The translations under genes were made by a program, and so were the position numbers. A DNA stretch of 64,000 nt from Symsagittifera roscoffensis (Eukaryota > Xenacoelomorpha > Acoela > Convolutidae): the NCBI RefSeq assembly GCF_963678635.1, contig NC_087064.1, positions 16,361,802 to 16,425,801 on the forward strand. Direction: 5' to 3'. Shown here in pieces: positions 11,301-19,760 of this stretch. The notes under the pieces are model-generated. The model was not told the DNA's origin. It did no database searches and was given only the letters and a program-made list of their open reading frames with translations. Position 1 is the stretch's first letter. Each line of letters starts with the position of its first letter.

Positions 11301-11886
11301 GAATGCGATGATCCAAGGTATTGGCGTCGCTGTTAGATCCGGGGCGAAGTAGGAGTCCTGAATTGTCCTGGGCGGAATTTGATCTGTGGTTTGAAGTAGC
11401 GTTTAAGCTTGCTGGCAATCCTGAAAATTGTGGCAAATCGTCCGGGGTGTCCTGGTCTATGGTGACGTTTTGTGTAGTGGTACTACGGGTTAAACTTTCC
11501 GTTTGGCGTCGAAGGGGAAGATTTTTCAAGGCTTGTCGTATTATTGAAGGCGTCGAGACGTTGCTGGCTACTCGTGATGAGTTTAAAGAAGACGTGGCAG
11601 TGTTGTTGAGGGTACGCTCGTATCGTTTTGATCGTAGTTGGATCGTTCGGTACAAAACTTTCAAAGTTTTCAATCGTTCAATGATTGAGTCTTGCTGGTC
11701 CGTTCCGGTGCGTATTATCTTGACTGCTTCGTTATTGGCATCGTCAAGCAAGCTCTTCAATTCCGTTAAGAAATCGTTTATGATCTGTACTTCGTCGGAA
11801 TCGCTTATGGCTTGGTTAATTGCTTTTGCTAAAATTTCTACGTCTGTTTCTATGACTTTAAAAACAGCATCATAGGTTGAATTCAT
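5353..11886 (-). CDS. BEL/Pao gag-pol polyprotein, 2177 aa, intact
   Basis: Domains in order: a coiled N-terminal part (about 1-90); a long Gln/Asn/His-rich linker (about 100-540) with an HQHAAHQ repeat; a DUF1759-type gag domain (about 545-710, starting near FDGEPEQWLDW); a zinc knuckle CFNCLSPHKFADC (about 829-841); a DUF1758-type aspartic protease with the active site as LDCGS, Asp about 922; reverse transcriptase (about 1190-1400) with YMDD at 1330-1333; an A17/RNase H region with SDASELALASVAYL (about 1506) and WTDSTTVLHW; an H2C2 integrase zinc domain (about 1815-1850); an integrase core with Asp 1884 (GIDFFGPF), Asp 1946 (FSDNGKAF) and Glu about 1997 (GGSWERL); and a DUF5641-like C-terminus (about 2080-2172). 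The first ATG at 11886 is used, near the 5' LTR. No stop or frameshift is present, so gag and pol are made as one protein, usual for this superfamily. DCGS instead of DTGS/DSGS is common in BEL elements. Confidence 0.97.
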   Translation of the reverse strand: MNSTYDAVFKVIETDVEILAKAINQAISDSDEVQIINDFLTELKSLLDDANNEAVKIIRTGTDQQDSIIERLKTLKVLYRTIQLRSKRYERTLNNTATSSLNSSRVASNVSTPSIIRQALKNLPLRRQTESLTRSTTTQNVTIDQDTPDDLPQFSGLPASLNATSNHRSNSAQDNSGLLLRPGSNSDANTLDHRIHQQKTETLGTQTAHGTHLHLQSNLSLQQSNADLSQSSNLQPNHPEAQLQGTTIELNNGTQLQIDNQQLTATVGQRPNSEAQLHETSPHSNPGTQIQVFNQQMNAPATQQRNVSAPIFLPTATSKAAQSQMIGQQITHPFLAPQTASPPHGLYQPSSQQQNQPSSLQQNQPPSQQQRTHNPNSAFRPILTIGNQNSTNHPPTNVFCGHQTTAKGITNINGVPIPAQPALLPTNQGDQRTATNWTSSQPTLTHQCTQPAIRSYQEGFLGTTTAYNPTNMPTSSTKAFTHAGCRGPTGSTHQNINRPPPHQHAVHQHAAHQHAAHQNQPSYFPPIPANLGTAPTDHTHHQTISKTFRKSVPIVKPFIFDGEPEQWLDWIGLFNATINSTDMTNSEKMTHLQKLVSGDAKSLIRGYGCNGAMYDAALQRLENDFGNPTKIVTSFLRRLDAISGPNLRHTRSYKDLANFLQTMVDTFTTLGFQHDLHSTTNVQTVLSKLPTPCRLEWNRYNLQCNIRQPSLIDLTNWFNIYAEACSDLPSHSNNNNTRNSSSNNNYNSSNTQGSSSNGHTHQHGPSDHRANRNHRNQQRSQQQHKSGQKDQRRDFCPEKRNCQYLGKCHHFIAMNPKDRLQHARDLQLCFNCLSPHKFADCQSTQTCRTDGCSKKHHTLLHNSSTYNSTTQRETANRNSRQHDDTTNCSTSINRRKSTRHIPTLPITISHGKHTVHAYAMLDCGSKLTLLKSSIALQLKPDLQLDDTIQLNQALTSSDTASTKMTIAIGPYNQQKQPFQLNDIDVIMDWNLSQFNPELVNSICQRNEPLQHIRIATLPSKEIGIIIGCDFAELVTPSEVIHSKQNVPIGWKTPLGWSLCGRDNAATPNDINTINFTTDDKLFRHVAEWMKLDAEGISTDQRSLSTDDKEALRILESSTTRLPNGHYEIGMLWKRGQQLPNNIWLAKKQLDSLLRRLKRNTEMAQKYQETIDTDLQKGFIVKVDDSHEDSTGKWYLPHHPVTNINKPGKVRRVLNASSIYKGVSLNSNLLTGPDLLTNLTGIVMRFREDQIAISADIESMFMQVFVSPEDQPYLRFLWKDNTGQPTTFQYTRHIFGATDSPCVACYATRQCAKDNADKYPALEQITKRNIYMDDLYKAVSTPTEATQLMNDLQKMFSLGGFNLTKWTSNSQQFLTTVNENHLENNDSLTKKERPLERVLGVKWKPDTDVFLVEAKKFHAIDKKDLTQRKLLKFASSIFDPLGITMPLTIRLRQSLQLAWSNGPQWDKPLNMDHLTDLNDWINKRSQFNDICLPRTYFKPETKILETQLHVFSDASELALASVAYLRIRYDDDTTELKFVIGKARVAPISRMTIPNLELQAATNGAKLSRFIKEQHDIRIDSTTLWTDSTTVLHWINSPNQRHRIFIANRLNFIMDSTSPLDWRYVPSKDNPADDGTRGYKACDMTTDSRWIKGPDFLLRPSSDWPNHPPTQPTADIHLTDNDPQPPTSVIDFNRFSTWTRALRVTSYVLLFAENIKRKTRQNLSLQHLTLGFAWIIKHSQNQSFPKEIACLTKKSDIPPRSPLQPLCPFIDDHGYLRAKGRLQKAPLLLCSRHPVILNAENYPIQLFMKQTHEINSHCGMEHTRSILQQDFWIIRSRKHLKKTIRQCIPCRRLRQEPVKPLMADLPLQRLPLSENSYPFYSTGIDFFGPFATRNNDEYSKRYVLFFTCLVTRAVHSEICQQIDTNSTLQAIRRFIARRGKPRIIFSDNGKAFVAADKELQESLSEIQHSNDFNNQCQLLGITWKFNPPAAPHFGGSWERLIKTFKIAFYKVIGTRALDDETLSTFTCEVEAMMNSRPLTHVSSDPTDDEPLTPNHLLLGRPTNNLPPGLFLPRHTTDKKTWKQAQALSQQFWNRYLKDYLPTLTTRTKWTKQVENLQQGDLVWILEDLTPRGLWPLGRVLRTFPGADGIVRSCEIKTSRGILHRPAVKLSRVLDHSNN

Positions 11887-12154
11887 TTTTAATTGACTTT
11901 GTCTCCTAAACTTAATTCACTTTTTGACGTGTCAGACAAAAATGTAAATGGCCAATATGTAATTCCTTTGATTACATGGAACCCTCGCAATTGTATTGTA
12001 ACAAAAAAAAATGATTTTGAGTTTTTTTTTTTTTCTTTGGAACTTACAATCCAAAAAAAAAAATAATAAACTATATGACTGGTTAGTATAAGGATGGGTT
12101 CGTTGATTTTTCCAACAAAAAAAACCTTGGTTTCGGTTTCTTTGTTTTAAAAAC

Positions 12155-12167
12155 TATTGGGCGCCAA
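12155..12167 (-). other. BEL/Pao primer binding site
   Basis: On the minus strand, one base after the 5' LTR, the sequence is TGGCGCCCAATAG. Its first ten bases match the class of retroelement primer sites complementary to tRNA-Lys 3' ends. Confidence 0.6.
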
Positions 12168-12354
12168 TGACAATGGCAATACTTTTGGGTGATTCAGATT
12201 CCAATTTCAAATCGTAGTTTAGTTGTTGCTTTTAAATGATTTCTTTTGATTTTTGAGTTTTGAGTCTTTCAGTTTACTAATTTGGCGGCATAATCATGTC
12301 AAAAATGTGGTAAAATTAGGTTCGGCAAAGATTAAAGTTCAAATGTCGTAGACA
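12168..12354 (-). repeat. BEL/Pao 5' LTR
   Basis: 187 bp, identical to 5050-5236. Followed outside by AAGGG, the second copy of the target duplication. Confidence 0.95.
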
Positions 12355-12359
12355 AAGGG

Positions 12360-13691
12360 TAAAGGATGGGGGGTGGTTAAAGAACTCTGGACGTGGATAC
12401 CTGTATACATCGAACTCTTTCTCATTCTTCAGCTGTAGTCTCTGTGCATTGTGGTTGATCTTCAAGTGATCTCTACAATAAAGAACAATTCTTTTCCCTT
12501 TTAATATTGCGAAATACAGTATTTTAAAAAATGATAGTTTTGCAATTTGCGTATAGAAACATTTCTATCGGAAATGCTCCATAACTCTCAAAAAAGGCAT
12601 GCAGAAGCGGATCTAGGATTTTCTCGAGGCGGGGGGCAGATTTTCAAAAACATTCCGGAAAAGCTGTCGATCTTTTTTAGGTCCATCAAATTGGTTTTCC
12701 CAGCGCTTCCAGAACACTATAAAGAGTGTTTTGTGATACATTTTCTGGGCTCAAAGCAATTGGGCCGTTTTGGGCACTTTTTCAATTTTTTTTAGTAGGA
12801 GTCAAATGTTTTTTGGCCAGCTTTTTTGGCGCGATCGCTCTCCTTCAAAATCCATACTCATTGATCGCCAAAAATATATGTCATAAAATAATACCAAAGG
12901 GGAGACCCTTTGGTTGGAGATGTGGTCAAATCCCTGAGGCATCTCCCACCCCTAATACTGCCCCTGTTGGCATTAAATTTAGAGCTTTTTCGACAATCAA
13001 ACATCAGCGTTTTTAATTTTTACGAGTTACGCAGTTCCTTAGAAGTAAAAACAAAAGCCTGTTTCTATGAGCGACGATGTGTTGTTAAAATCTTTGTTAA
13101 GAAAACAAAAAAATGCGTGGTCAGAATTTCAGAAAAAAATTGATTTTTGTTGAAGTCATTCATCTTGATTTATCAATTATTAGAGATGGAGAAAGGTGAA
13201 ATGAAGATACACAGTTTTGTTTAGCAATAGCTTAGATATTAGTAAAATGCAAAACTAATGGTATATTTTTCATAACAGACTTTTTTCAAAACGTTTTTTT
13301 CTTTTTTGCAGGCTCGCAGACTAAATATGGCTTTTCAATCTGTTGAAATGAAAGTTCGTAGTGCCTAAAACTAACAAATTGAAGCTTCTAAACTACTAAA
13401 AACTTGAACATTGCAACAGTATCAAGGAACCTAAGAAAACCAAACTTCAAATAATATCAAATATCAATGGGACATTGACAACAGTGTCAGTGAACTCGAG
13501 TGAACAAAATTTCATCATTTTATATCAATTTCAAATCATATCATATCATATCATGTGTCATATTGACAACAGCATCGACGAACTCAAAAAAAAACAAATT
13601 ACAAATCAAATCAAGTTAAAGGTGTTCGAATTTTTAAAACTTTTTTTTGAAAGGTCAAAATGCCGTTTTGGGCACTCTTTTTGAAAATTTT
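12360..13691. repeat. Intronic repeats left of the decayed gypsy element
   Basis: 12600-12960 resembles a repeat with a 'gcggatctaggattttctcg' start and 'cccctaatactgcccctg' near its end; the open frame across it (DLGFSRGGGQ) is of the kind often predicted from dispersed repeats. From about 12930 to 13650 the sequence is homologous, in the same orientation, to about 18960-19740 on the other side of the gypsy element. No host exon is seen. Confidence 0.5.
13440..13600. repeat. Minisatellite, unit about 60 bp, left array
   Basis: Two to three degenerate units centred on 'ttgacaacagtgtcagtgaa', then 'ctcgag..aaaccaaa..tcaaat'. Each core is a short palindrome (TTGACA-acag-TGTCAA). The same unit is repeated more often at 19420-19740. 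Confidence 0.7.
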
Positions 13692-13922
13692 TGTCATACC
13701 GTGTTATATGAGCATTACTGAATCCGTGCGGATTGTCAACTAGGTTGGTAAATCAATAAAGAAAAAAAGATAACTGAAACATATTCTCTTATACTATGTT
13801 CTGAACGTTTAGTCCTCTTTGCATTACCGACTGGCCATAGCGCTCAAGGTCAGCTGACCTGTGATATAAATTATATAAATAGCTACAAAAATGTATACAT
13901 GTATATCACAAGGTGAATGCCA
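13692..13922 (-). repeat. 3' LTR of decayed gypsy element
   Basis: About 231 bp; shares 'ttctgaacg.ttagtcctct' and the tail 'tataaa.agctata' with 18549-18775, at clearly lower identity than the BEL LTR pair. Confidence 0.85.
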
Positions 13923-14211
13923 ATTTGGCAAAACGATTTTCCACCCGCTGAACAAATAAAAAATTTTTGAGTTTTTAGTTCCCAAGTTTAAGTAATGAGT
14001 TTTTGAGTCCTGTAGGACTTCCAGTTAATCAACCTTCCGCGGATTATTGCAATTCTTTAATTGTCTGCTTTGCTGTATTTTCGCCTTGCTTGTTATCGAT
14101 GTTGACTTCCTGTTTTTCTTCCTCATCTTGCTGCTTTTGATGACTTTCTCGTAGCCTCTGACTGTGTTTTCTGTGGCTGGGTTTGTTGAGGCGTTTTTTG
14201 ACGTCTATCCG

Positions 14212-14496
14212 TTAGGGGGAGGGTGCCGTGGTTGATGACCAGTCTTCGCCTGATGATGTCGTGATTTTGGCCTTATTTTTTTCTCCCTTCGGGAACATTA
14301 TGCCTCTTTGTTGTTTGGGGGTCGTTTTCTTAACCTGTTTTTGGTCCGTGGTTTCCTCTTTCCTTCTGGCTCCGATATCTTTCATTGTTGCATCTCTTTT
14401 TGGAACAATTTTCTTGGCAGGTCTGTTTGTTCGTCTTATTTGAAGATTGAGCGTTGGGGCTCGTTTGGTTGTTCGATATCTGAAAAGCCCAAACAT
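14212..14496 (-). pseudogene. Lys/Arg-rich C-terminal pol remnant
   Basis: A 94-codon frame rich in Lys, Arg and Thr, ending ..TTSSGEDWSSTTAPSP. It sits where the basic C-terminal extension lies in the intact-order copy at 51038-51841, so it is probably the same part of the polyprotein. No catalytic motif. Confidence 0.4.
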
Positions 14497-15433
14497 GGAC
14501 CTGTTCGTCTTGCAGATTTGTATGCAACATAATCGCTTAATTGTGATGGTCTATTCTGTCCATAGATAAGTGGACTTGGTACAAAGGCGAATCCACAGTT
14601 CCTTAACAACCTAGGTTGTTTTCCTCTTGTTTTTACCCAAACTGTGTGTGGTGTTTAGGTTAGAGTTTTCTTATTTATGGTTTTATACATTAGCTCAAAT
14701 GTTTTTGGGTCTTTTACTTTTGTTGCTAATCGCATTATTTTTCTGGCGCGGCTACCTGTTGTCTTTTCGTTCTAGTTATTGGATCTACTTTTGATCTGAG
14801 AATTTACAGCTTCTTTCTCTCTAGCTTACGCAAATTTAGTTCTCACATCTGCTTTGCTCTGGTTCGATGACATTTCCGTTTCCTTTTGGATTTCGGAGTT
14901 TGTCGGCTCTTGTAGATTTTTGAGTGGTTTGCTTTTGACTTTCATATCGCTCTCCGACCAACATTGCATGTCTTGCCTTACTTTCTGTGGCAGTGGTGGG
15001 TACATCAGTTTTTTTCAGATCTCCCAATGCATATTACTTGGTGAACTAGTAGTATCTATATTTGAAAATGGTGTATTTGCTTCTCGTCCCATGTGGGATT
15101 CGAAGGGAGTGATTTCTGTTGTTCCGTGCGGAGTAATTCTCAAAAATTTTTATTATTTCTGCGACAACAGACGCAATTTTGAATGGGGATCTTAAATGTT
15201 ATTTGAATTTCAGAAAAACTTAACTTTTTCGCCCAGAACGTTGCTGCTTGGTCACATCTTATTTTTTGTGGCACACCGTTGTTTGAAATATATCTTTGCA
15301 TGAATTTTATTGCAATGTCCGCAGTTGTGTTTTTAATTACTTTTGCTGTCTGAACTTTTGACCAGTTATCATCAGCAACCAGAATATATGCGTCCTTATT
15401 TATTTCCTTCAGGAGGGTCCCCGCGAATACTAG

Positions 15434-15877
15434 TTAAACTTCCTTATTAGGTTCTACCACTAAATCCATTTGGAAAAACTTTTCCTGGCCTAAATTTGGT
15501 TTTAAGTTTCCACCTTGTTCTGTGCATTTTGTGCAATTCTGAGCCATTTCGAAAATTAACCGGTGAACATGTGGAATCCAGATATTTTCAAATGGGTCCA
15601 TCTTCGCGGCTGCACCCGGATGTGTGAGATGTATGCTGTCTAAGATCGTTTCTCTGAGTTGCTTCGGAATTATGATTCTTTCGTCCAGCAGTAAGGAGTC
15701 CTCCTTGACAAAGAGATGTTTGCAGACGTTATACCAGTAGTCCCGGTAGGCAAATTTGAATAAGTTCCAGTTTCTCTTCTTTACAAAGTTGACGAATGGT
15801 TTTAGGCTTCTATCCTTGCGGGTTGCTGCTGCGATGAACCCAATCTCCATTACCTTCTGAAGATTTCTCTGATACAA
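15434..15877 (-). pseudogene. Integrase zinc-binding remnant (gypsy)
   Basis: The frame contains RETILDSIHLTHPGAAAKM and later QNCTKCTEQGGNLKP, the His-His...Cys-Cys zinc domain ahead of a gypsy integrase core. It lines up with YHHGKRNMYEAAR...CQQCTEAGKNLK in the copy at 50.2 kb. The catalytic core with its Asp residues is not readable downstream, so the gene is dead. Confidence 0.8.
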
Positions 15878-16359
15878 TGGTGTATCTTCCTCAGTTCTGT
15901 GGCTGTTGCTTGATCCATTCTGGCGACGCTTGATACGACCATCTCATGACTGGCTTCTAGTTTTAAGGTGTGGCTGGTCATCGTCGGAGGCGCTTCATTT
16001 GGGGTTAATTTTTCCATCTGCTGTTTTGCTTGATCAACTCGGCTTACCCAATTTTCATAATGTTCGTTGACTACTACCGTCATGTCCTAATGTGATTCCA
16101 CGTCCTGGTTGTTTTTCGTGGTTGGAAGAGTTTGTGTATGCGAGTCCACCGATTGAATTGTTGTAGTTCTTTTTGAAGTGCTGATCCCTTCGGGCAGTGT
16201 GGCCTTGGTTCTATCTTGTATTGGGTTGGTTGGTCTTTCCGAAAAAATTATTTTCGGAAGTTTCTAGGTCTGTAGCTAGATTCAAGTTTCTCTCCTGCGT
16301 CTTTGAATGTTGTTAGGCTTGGAGATTTTTTTGGAAAGACGATGTCCAGCTTTTGTACG

Positions 16360-17100
16360 TCATTGTTGTTGTGCGGCGATGCCATCGGGGATCGGATAGA
16401 ATCTCCTCTCTATCCGATTCTGCTCTCCAGGTAATTTTGGGTTGTCGTCCTCATCGTCCTCGTGGGGTCCGGACTTTTTTCCTGCTGCCTTTTGTTCTCG
16501 CCAAATCTGATATGAAGCCTCCCTGAAAACTTCGCATTCTATCCTCCGCATCATGTTGTAGTTGGTAAAATTTGTAAAAGGTTTTGTCTTTTCTTTTTTT
16601 TGTGAACCACTGATTTGTGATGTAGAGTTGATCGAATGACTGTTTTCAATTGAAATTTTATGATCGCGATTGGTATGTTTGAAATAGGTTTTTGTTTTGA
16701 ATTGTGTGCTTAAATGCCTTACCACGCGCTTTTTGATCAGACGATAGAAAGCTTGATTGTGATTGGATAGCGTTTTTAGGCGTTGTCAATCATTTTAAGA
16801 TTTGCAATGTATAAGTTAATTGACGCTACTACAAACTCCTCATCGTACTCATTGGGCTTTTGCTAAGCCTACTGGATTTCAAAACATATATAATCTATTA
16901 GTGCCAATTTTGTTACTGCCTAATGTTTGATATCAAAGTTGAATGGGATTAAATGATCGATCCATCTGTTGAGTCTACTTTGACTAGTTTTTGATCTTTC
17001 ACTCAGGTTTTATGCGCTGATCAAAGCTTGGTGGTCTGTGATGACACTGAAATTTTCCATATACGTAAAATTTGAAGTATTCGATTGACCATACAACCTC
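16360..17100 (-). pseudogene. Pol remnant between RNase H and integrase (gypsy)
   Basis: On the minus strand near 17050 a broken frame reads FSVITDHQALISA, the RNase H box that is TVITDHKALISLL in the copy at 49.1 kb. The acidic frame at 16360-16725 (HEDDEDDNPKLPGEQNR) has no recognised domain. Confidence 0.55.
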
Positions 17101-17599
17101 CAATAGTTATAAATGATTCATCGAATATTTTTCTTCTAGCGAATATAGGAAGCTGGAATCGTATGCTATCGCCACCCTCCGCTCCTTGGTATATCGCTCA
17201 ATAGCGGCACCTAACCCAAATGTAGAGGCGTTGCAGACCACTCGGTTCTCTAAGTTTCAGTCCAAGTGTTTGTTTTCAGTTATTTGTCAAACAAGTTTCG
17301 ATATGTGTTTAAATGCTGTAATTGTTGGAGTGCTGAATCAATTTTTGCCAGGTTTGATATATATATTTGGGTATTTTAACCCATGAAGCTTTTTAATTGC
17401 TTGAAGATTTAAAGAGGTGTGAGTTTTTTTATAGCGTCTGTTTTGCAGTTTACTGGTTTGTTGCCCTCGCTATTAATATGATAGCCGAGCCATTCTACCT
17501 GTTCGCATGCAAACTTGCATTTTTGAATTTAAATTGCTAGGTTTTCGTCGTCTAATTTCGTTAGATTTTTATGTAGTTGTTTTTTGTCTTCATCTTTGT

Positions 17600-18202
17600 A
17601 ACGATTAGAAATTCATCTTTTTAGACTATTAAATTTTTGCATTTTGCAACATGAGGTCTATCGCTTTTTTGAATTAAGCATTCATATATGTGAGCCCATA
17701 AAATCCCGTTTGGAAATGATATGCTCCTGTGGTATGTCTTCCAATTAAACAAAATTACATTGATTTTGGTTTCTGTATCCAGTAGGATTTGCGAGTATGC
17801 ACACCAAAGGTCAAATGTCGCGAATAGTGTCGGATCTTTTCCCTTCGTTTCAATGATTTGCGCAATGTTGTTGAGCAGTAGTTCTCTATTGGGCATTTGG
17901 TTTTCGTTTTTGTGACTAATTTTATTAATCTTTTTTGAGTTGCAGTTTTATGGTAGTTTTACTGTCTGATCCTTTTTAACCGCTATTGCAATAGGGCTAA
18001 TGTTTTAATTATCTGAACATTTGTCCAGCTTGATGTTGTGTTTTTGATCAATCAATTTGTTTAGTTTTTTCTCCACAGGTTTTTGGAGAGGAATTGGTAT
18101 CCTTCTTTCTTTTTGTGTGGCTTGTAACTCAAGTCCTCGACGTTTTGATTGTAGCTGATTTTGGCCTTCAGCTCCTAAGCACGAAAATAAATAACTTCTC
18201 AC
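17600..18202 (-). pseudogene. Reverse transcriptase remnant (gypsy)
   Basis: Two frames carry RRIPIPLQKPVEKKLNKLID...KCSDN (18202-18005) and MPNRELLLNNIAQIIETKGK...FATFDLWCAYSQILL (17896-17621). The second matches the RT core in the copy at 48.2 kb (MPNIEELVDTM...FTTMDLTYAYGQLPL), including the first catalytic Asp. Frameshifts and stops separate the parts, and the YxDD box is not found in frame. Confidence 0.85.
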
Positions 18203-18529
18203 TTTGGCATTTGCTTCGTCCTATGGAAAATTATTGCAAATTGCTCCTCTTTCTCTAACTCTTGCTTTGTGGTTTTCTCAGAAGACTTTTTCTCCTGATT
18301 TTGTATATCTCATTTCCTTTCTTCTGCATCTGATATACCGTAAATCTCGAGTTCGTAGATTGATTCCGTTGGTTCTACAACTGGTGGTCTGGAGTAAAGT
18401 AGAATTCGTACTTCTATACCGTCTTTGGCATGGACGACCATCTCCATCATGGCTGTCTGTTATGTTCTTTCACTTGGCGGTTCCGCCATTGCCATCTACC
18501 AGAATGGTGGGAAACTCAGCGGATTATTG

Positions 18530-18548
18530 TAGTCTGCTGGCTGCGCCA
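18530..18548 (-). other. Primer binding site of decayed gypsy element
   Basis: Directly after the 5' LTR the minus strand reads TGGCGCAGCCAGCAGACTAC. The first 12 bases equal the primer site of the plus-strand gypsy family. The final A of the LTR plus TG forms an ATG that opens MAQPADYNNP, matching the start of the other family's Gag (MAQPVDGG). Confidence 0.7.
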
Positions 18549-18775
18549 TGTCATACCGTGTTGTATGAGTTTTACTGAATCCTTACGGACTGGCAACTAG
18601 GTTGCTAACTCAGTAAAGAATAAAAGATAAATTAAACATATTCTCTTTCCCTATGTTCTGAACGCTTAGTCCTCTTTGCATTAAGGACTCACCGTAGCGC
18701 TCAAAAACAGCTGACCAGTGAGAAAAATTATATAAAGAGCTATAAATATACATATACTTCAACTAGGTTAATGCC
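18549..18775 (-). repeat. 5' LTR of decayed gypsy element
   Basis: About 227 bp, homologous to 13692-13922; minus strand ends in CA directly before the primer site. Confidence 0.85.
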
Positions 18776-19760
18776 ACTTCGACCGTATGCCAGTTTCTTG
18801 AAAAAAAAATATTGCGTTTTTTGGCAAGCAATCTTGTTCGAAGTTAGTATATTTTGGGTTCGAAGTTGAAAAATTCAAAAATTGGTTGCCAAAAAAAGAT
18901 ATCATAAAACAAATCGAAAGGGGGCGTTTTCATTGATGAGGGGATCGAATATATGTGGCCCCCTAACTCTGCCCTTGATAACACGTAATTTAGAATTCTT
19001 TTTGAATTAAAAAATTTTAACACAGCTTCTTATATAATTTTTGAGTCGTTTACGCAGTTTTAGAGTAAAAGCAAAAACCGTTCGCTATGAACCGACCGTA
19101 GTCGCGTTATAAAAAGAAAAAAACTATTTTAAAGAAAACAGAAAATGCGTGATCATGTTTTAAGAAAAAAAACTAATATTGTTTGTGACTTGAGAGTCAC
19201 TGTTTTGAGAGATATGAAAAAGAAGAAGTAAAGATCTACCAAATTCTTGATTAATAGCTCAGGAAATATTCAAATGCGAAACTAATTTTATCTCTTACAT
19301 TTTTTCCCAAAACGTTCTTTCACTTTTTGTAAGCACACAGGTTGAATATGACTTTTTCATCGGTTATATCAAAAGTTCTTTTTGCTTAAAACTAAGAAAT
19401 TGGAGCATATAATTCAATAGAAATTTGAAAAATTGAAACAACAGCAATGAACTCAAGGAAACCAAACTTCAAACAATATCAAGAGTAATAATGACAACAG
19501 TGTAAATGAAATCAAAGAAACAAATTTTTAAATAATATCACAATTGAAGTCAAATTGATTCAAATGTAATATTGACAACAGTTTCAATGAACTCGAGGAA
19601 ACCAATTTTCAGATAACATCGAATGTTATATTGACAACAGTGTCAATCATTTCAAAGAAATCAAATTTCTAATCATATTAAATCATATTAAATGTTGTAT
19701 TGAAAACAGTGTCAAGGAAACTAAAACTCAAACATGTCGAATTGAAACTGGTTCAACTTT
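18776..19760. repeat. Direct repeat of the left gypsy flank, with minisatellite
   Basis: 18960-19740 resembles 12930-13650 in order and wording (for example 'ccccctaactctgccc', 'tttacgcagtt', 'ttgacaacagtgt'). The last 320 bp hold at least four degenerate units of the roughly 60-bp minisatellite seen at 13440. No exon. Confidence 0.6.

Larger units (their letters stand above)
5050..12354 (-). mobile_element. Complete BEL/Pao LTR retrotransposon
   Basis: A 7.3-kb element with 187-bp LTRs at 5050-5236 and 12168-12354 that look identical base for base. It is flanked by the 5-bp duplication AAGGG (5045-5049 and 12355-12359), the usual size for BEL/Pao. On the minus strand the LTR starts TGTC and ends GTCA. 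A single long frame (5353-11886) holds gag, protease, reverse transcriptase, RNase H and integrase. Identical LTRs, a clean target duplication and an unbroken frame indicate a recent insertion. It lies in the large intron of the minus-strand host gene, in the same orientation. Confidence 0.97.
13692..18775 (-). mobile_element. Decayed Ty3/gypsy LTR retrotransposon
   Basis: About 5.1 kb bounded by diverged LTRs at 13692-13922 and 18549-18775, both starting tgtcatac and ending in gcca on the plus strand. Minus-strand remnants appear in pol order: reverse transcriptase (18200-17620), RNase H (near 17050, the ITDH box), integrase zinc domain (15877-15434) and a Lys/Arg-rich C-terminal part (14496-14212). 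Gag and protease are largely gone, because RT begins only about 350 bp inside the 5' LTR. No target duplication is recognisable. The primer site and RT wording are close to those of the plus-strand family at 46-52 kb, so the two are related lineages. Confidence 0.88.

Noticed and set aside
11321-11875. 184-codon plus-strand frame
   Set aside because: Lies entirely antisense to the BEL gag-pol frame with its clear domains; it is a shadow.
12547-12795. Open frame with DLGFSRGGGQ
   Set aside because: This kind of frame is commonly predicted from dispersed repeats in invertebrate genomes. There is no start context, splice support or domain.
13440-13640. CRISPR-like array
   Set aside because: The units are contiguous and degenerate without unique spacers, and the window is eukaryotic.
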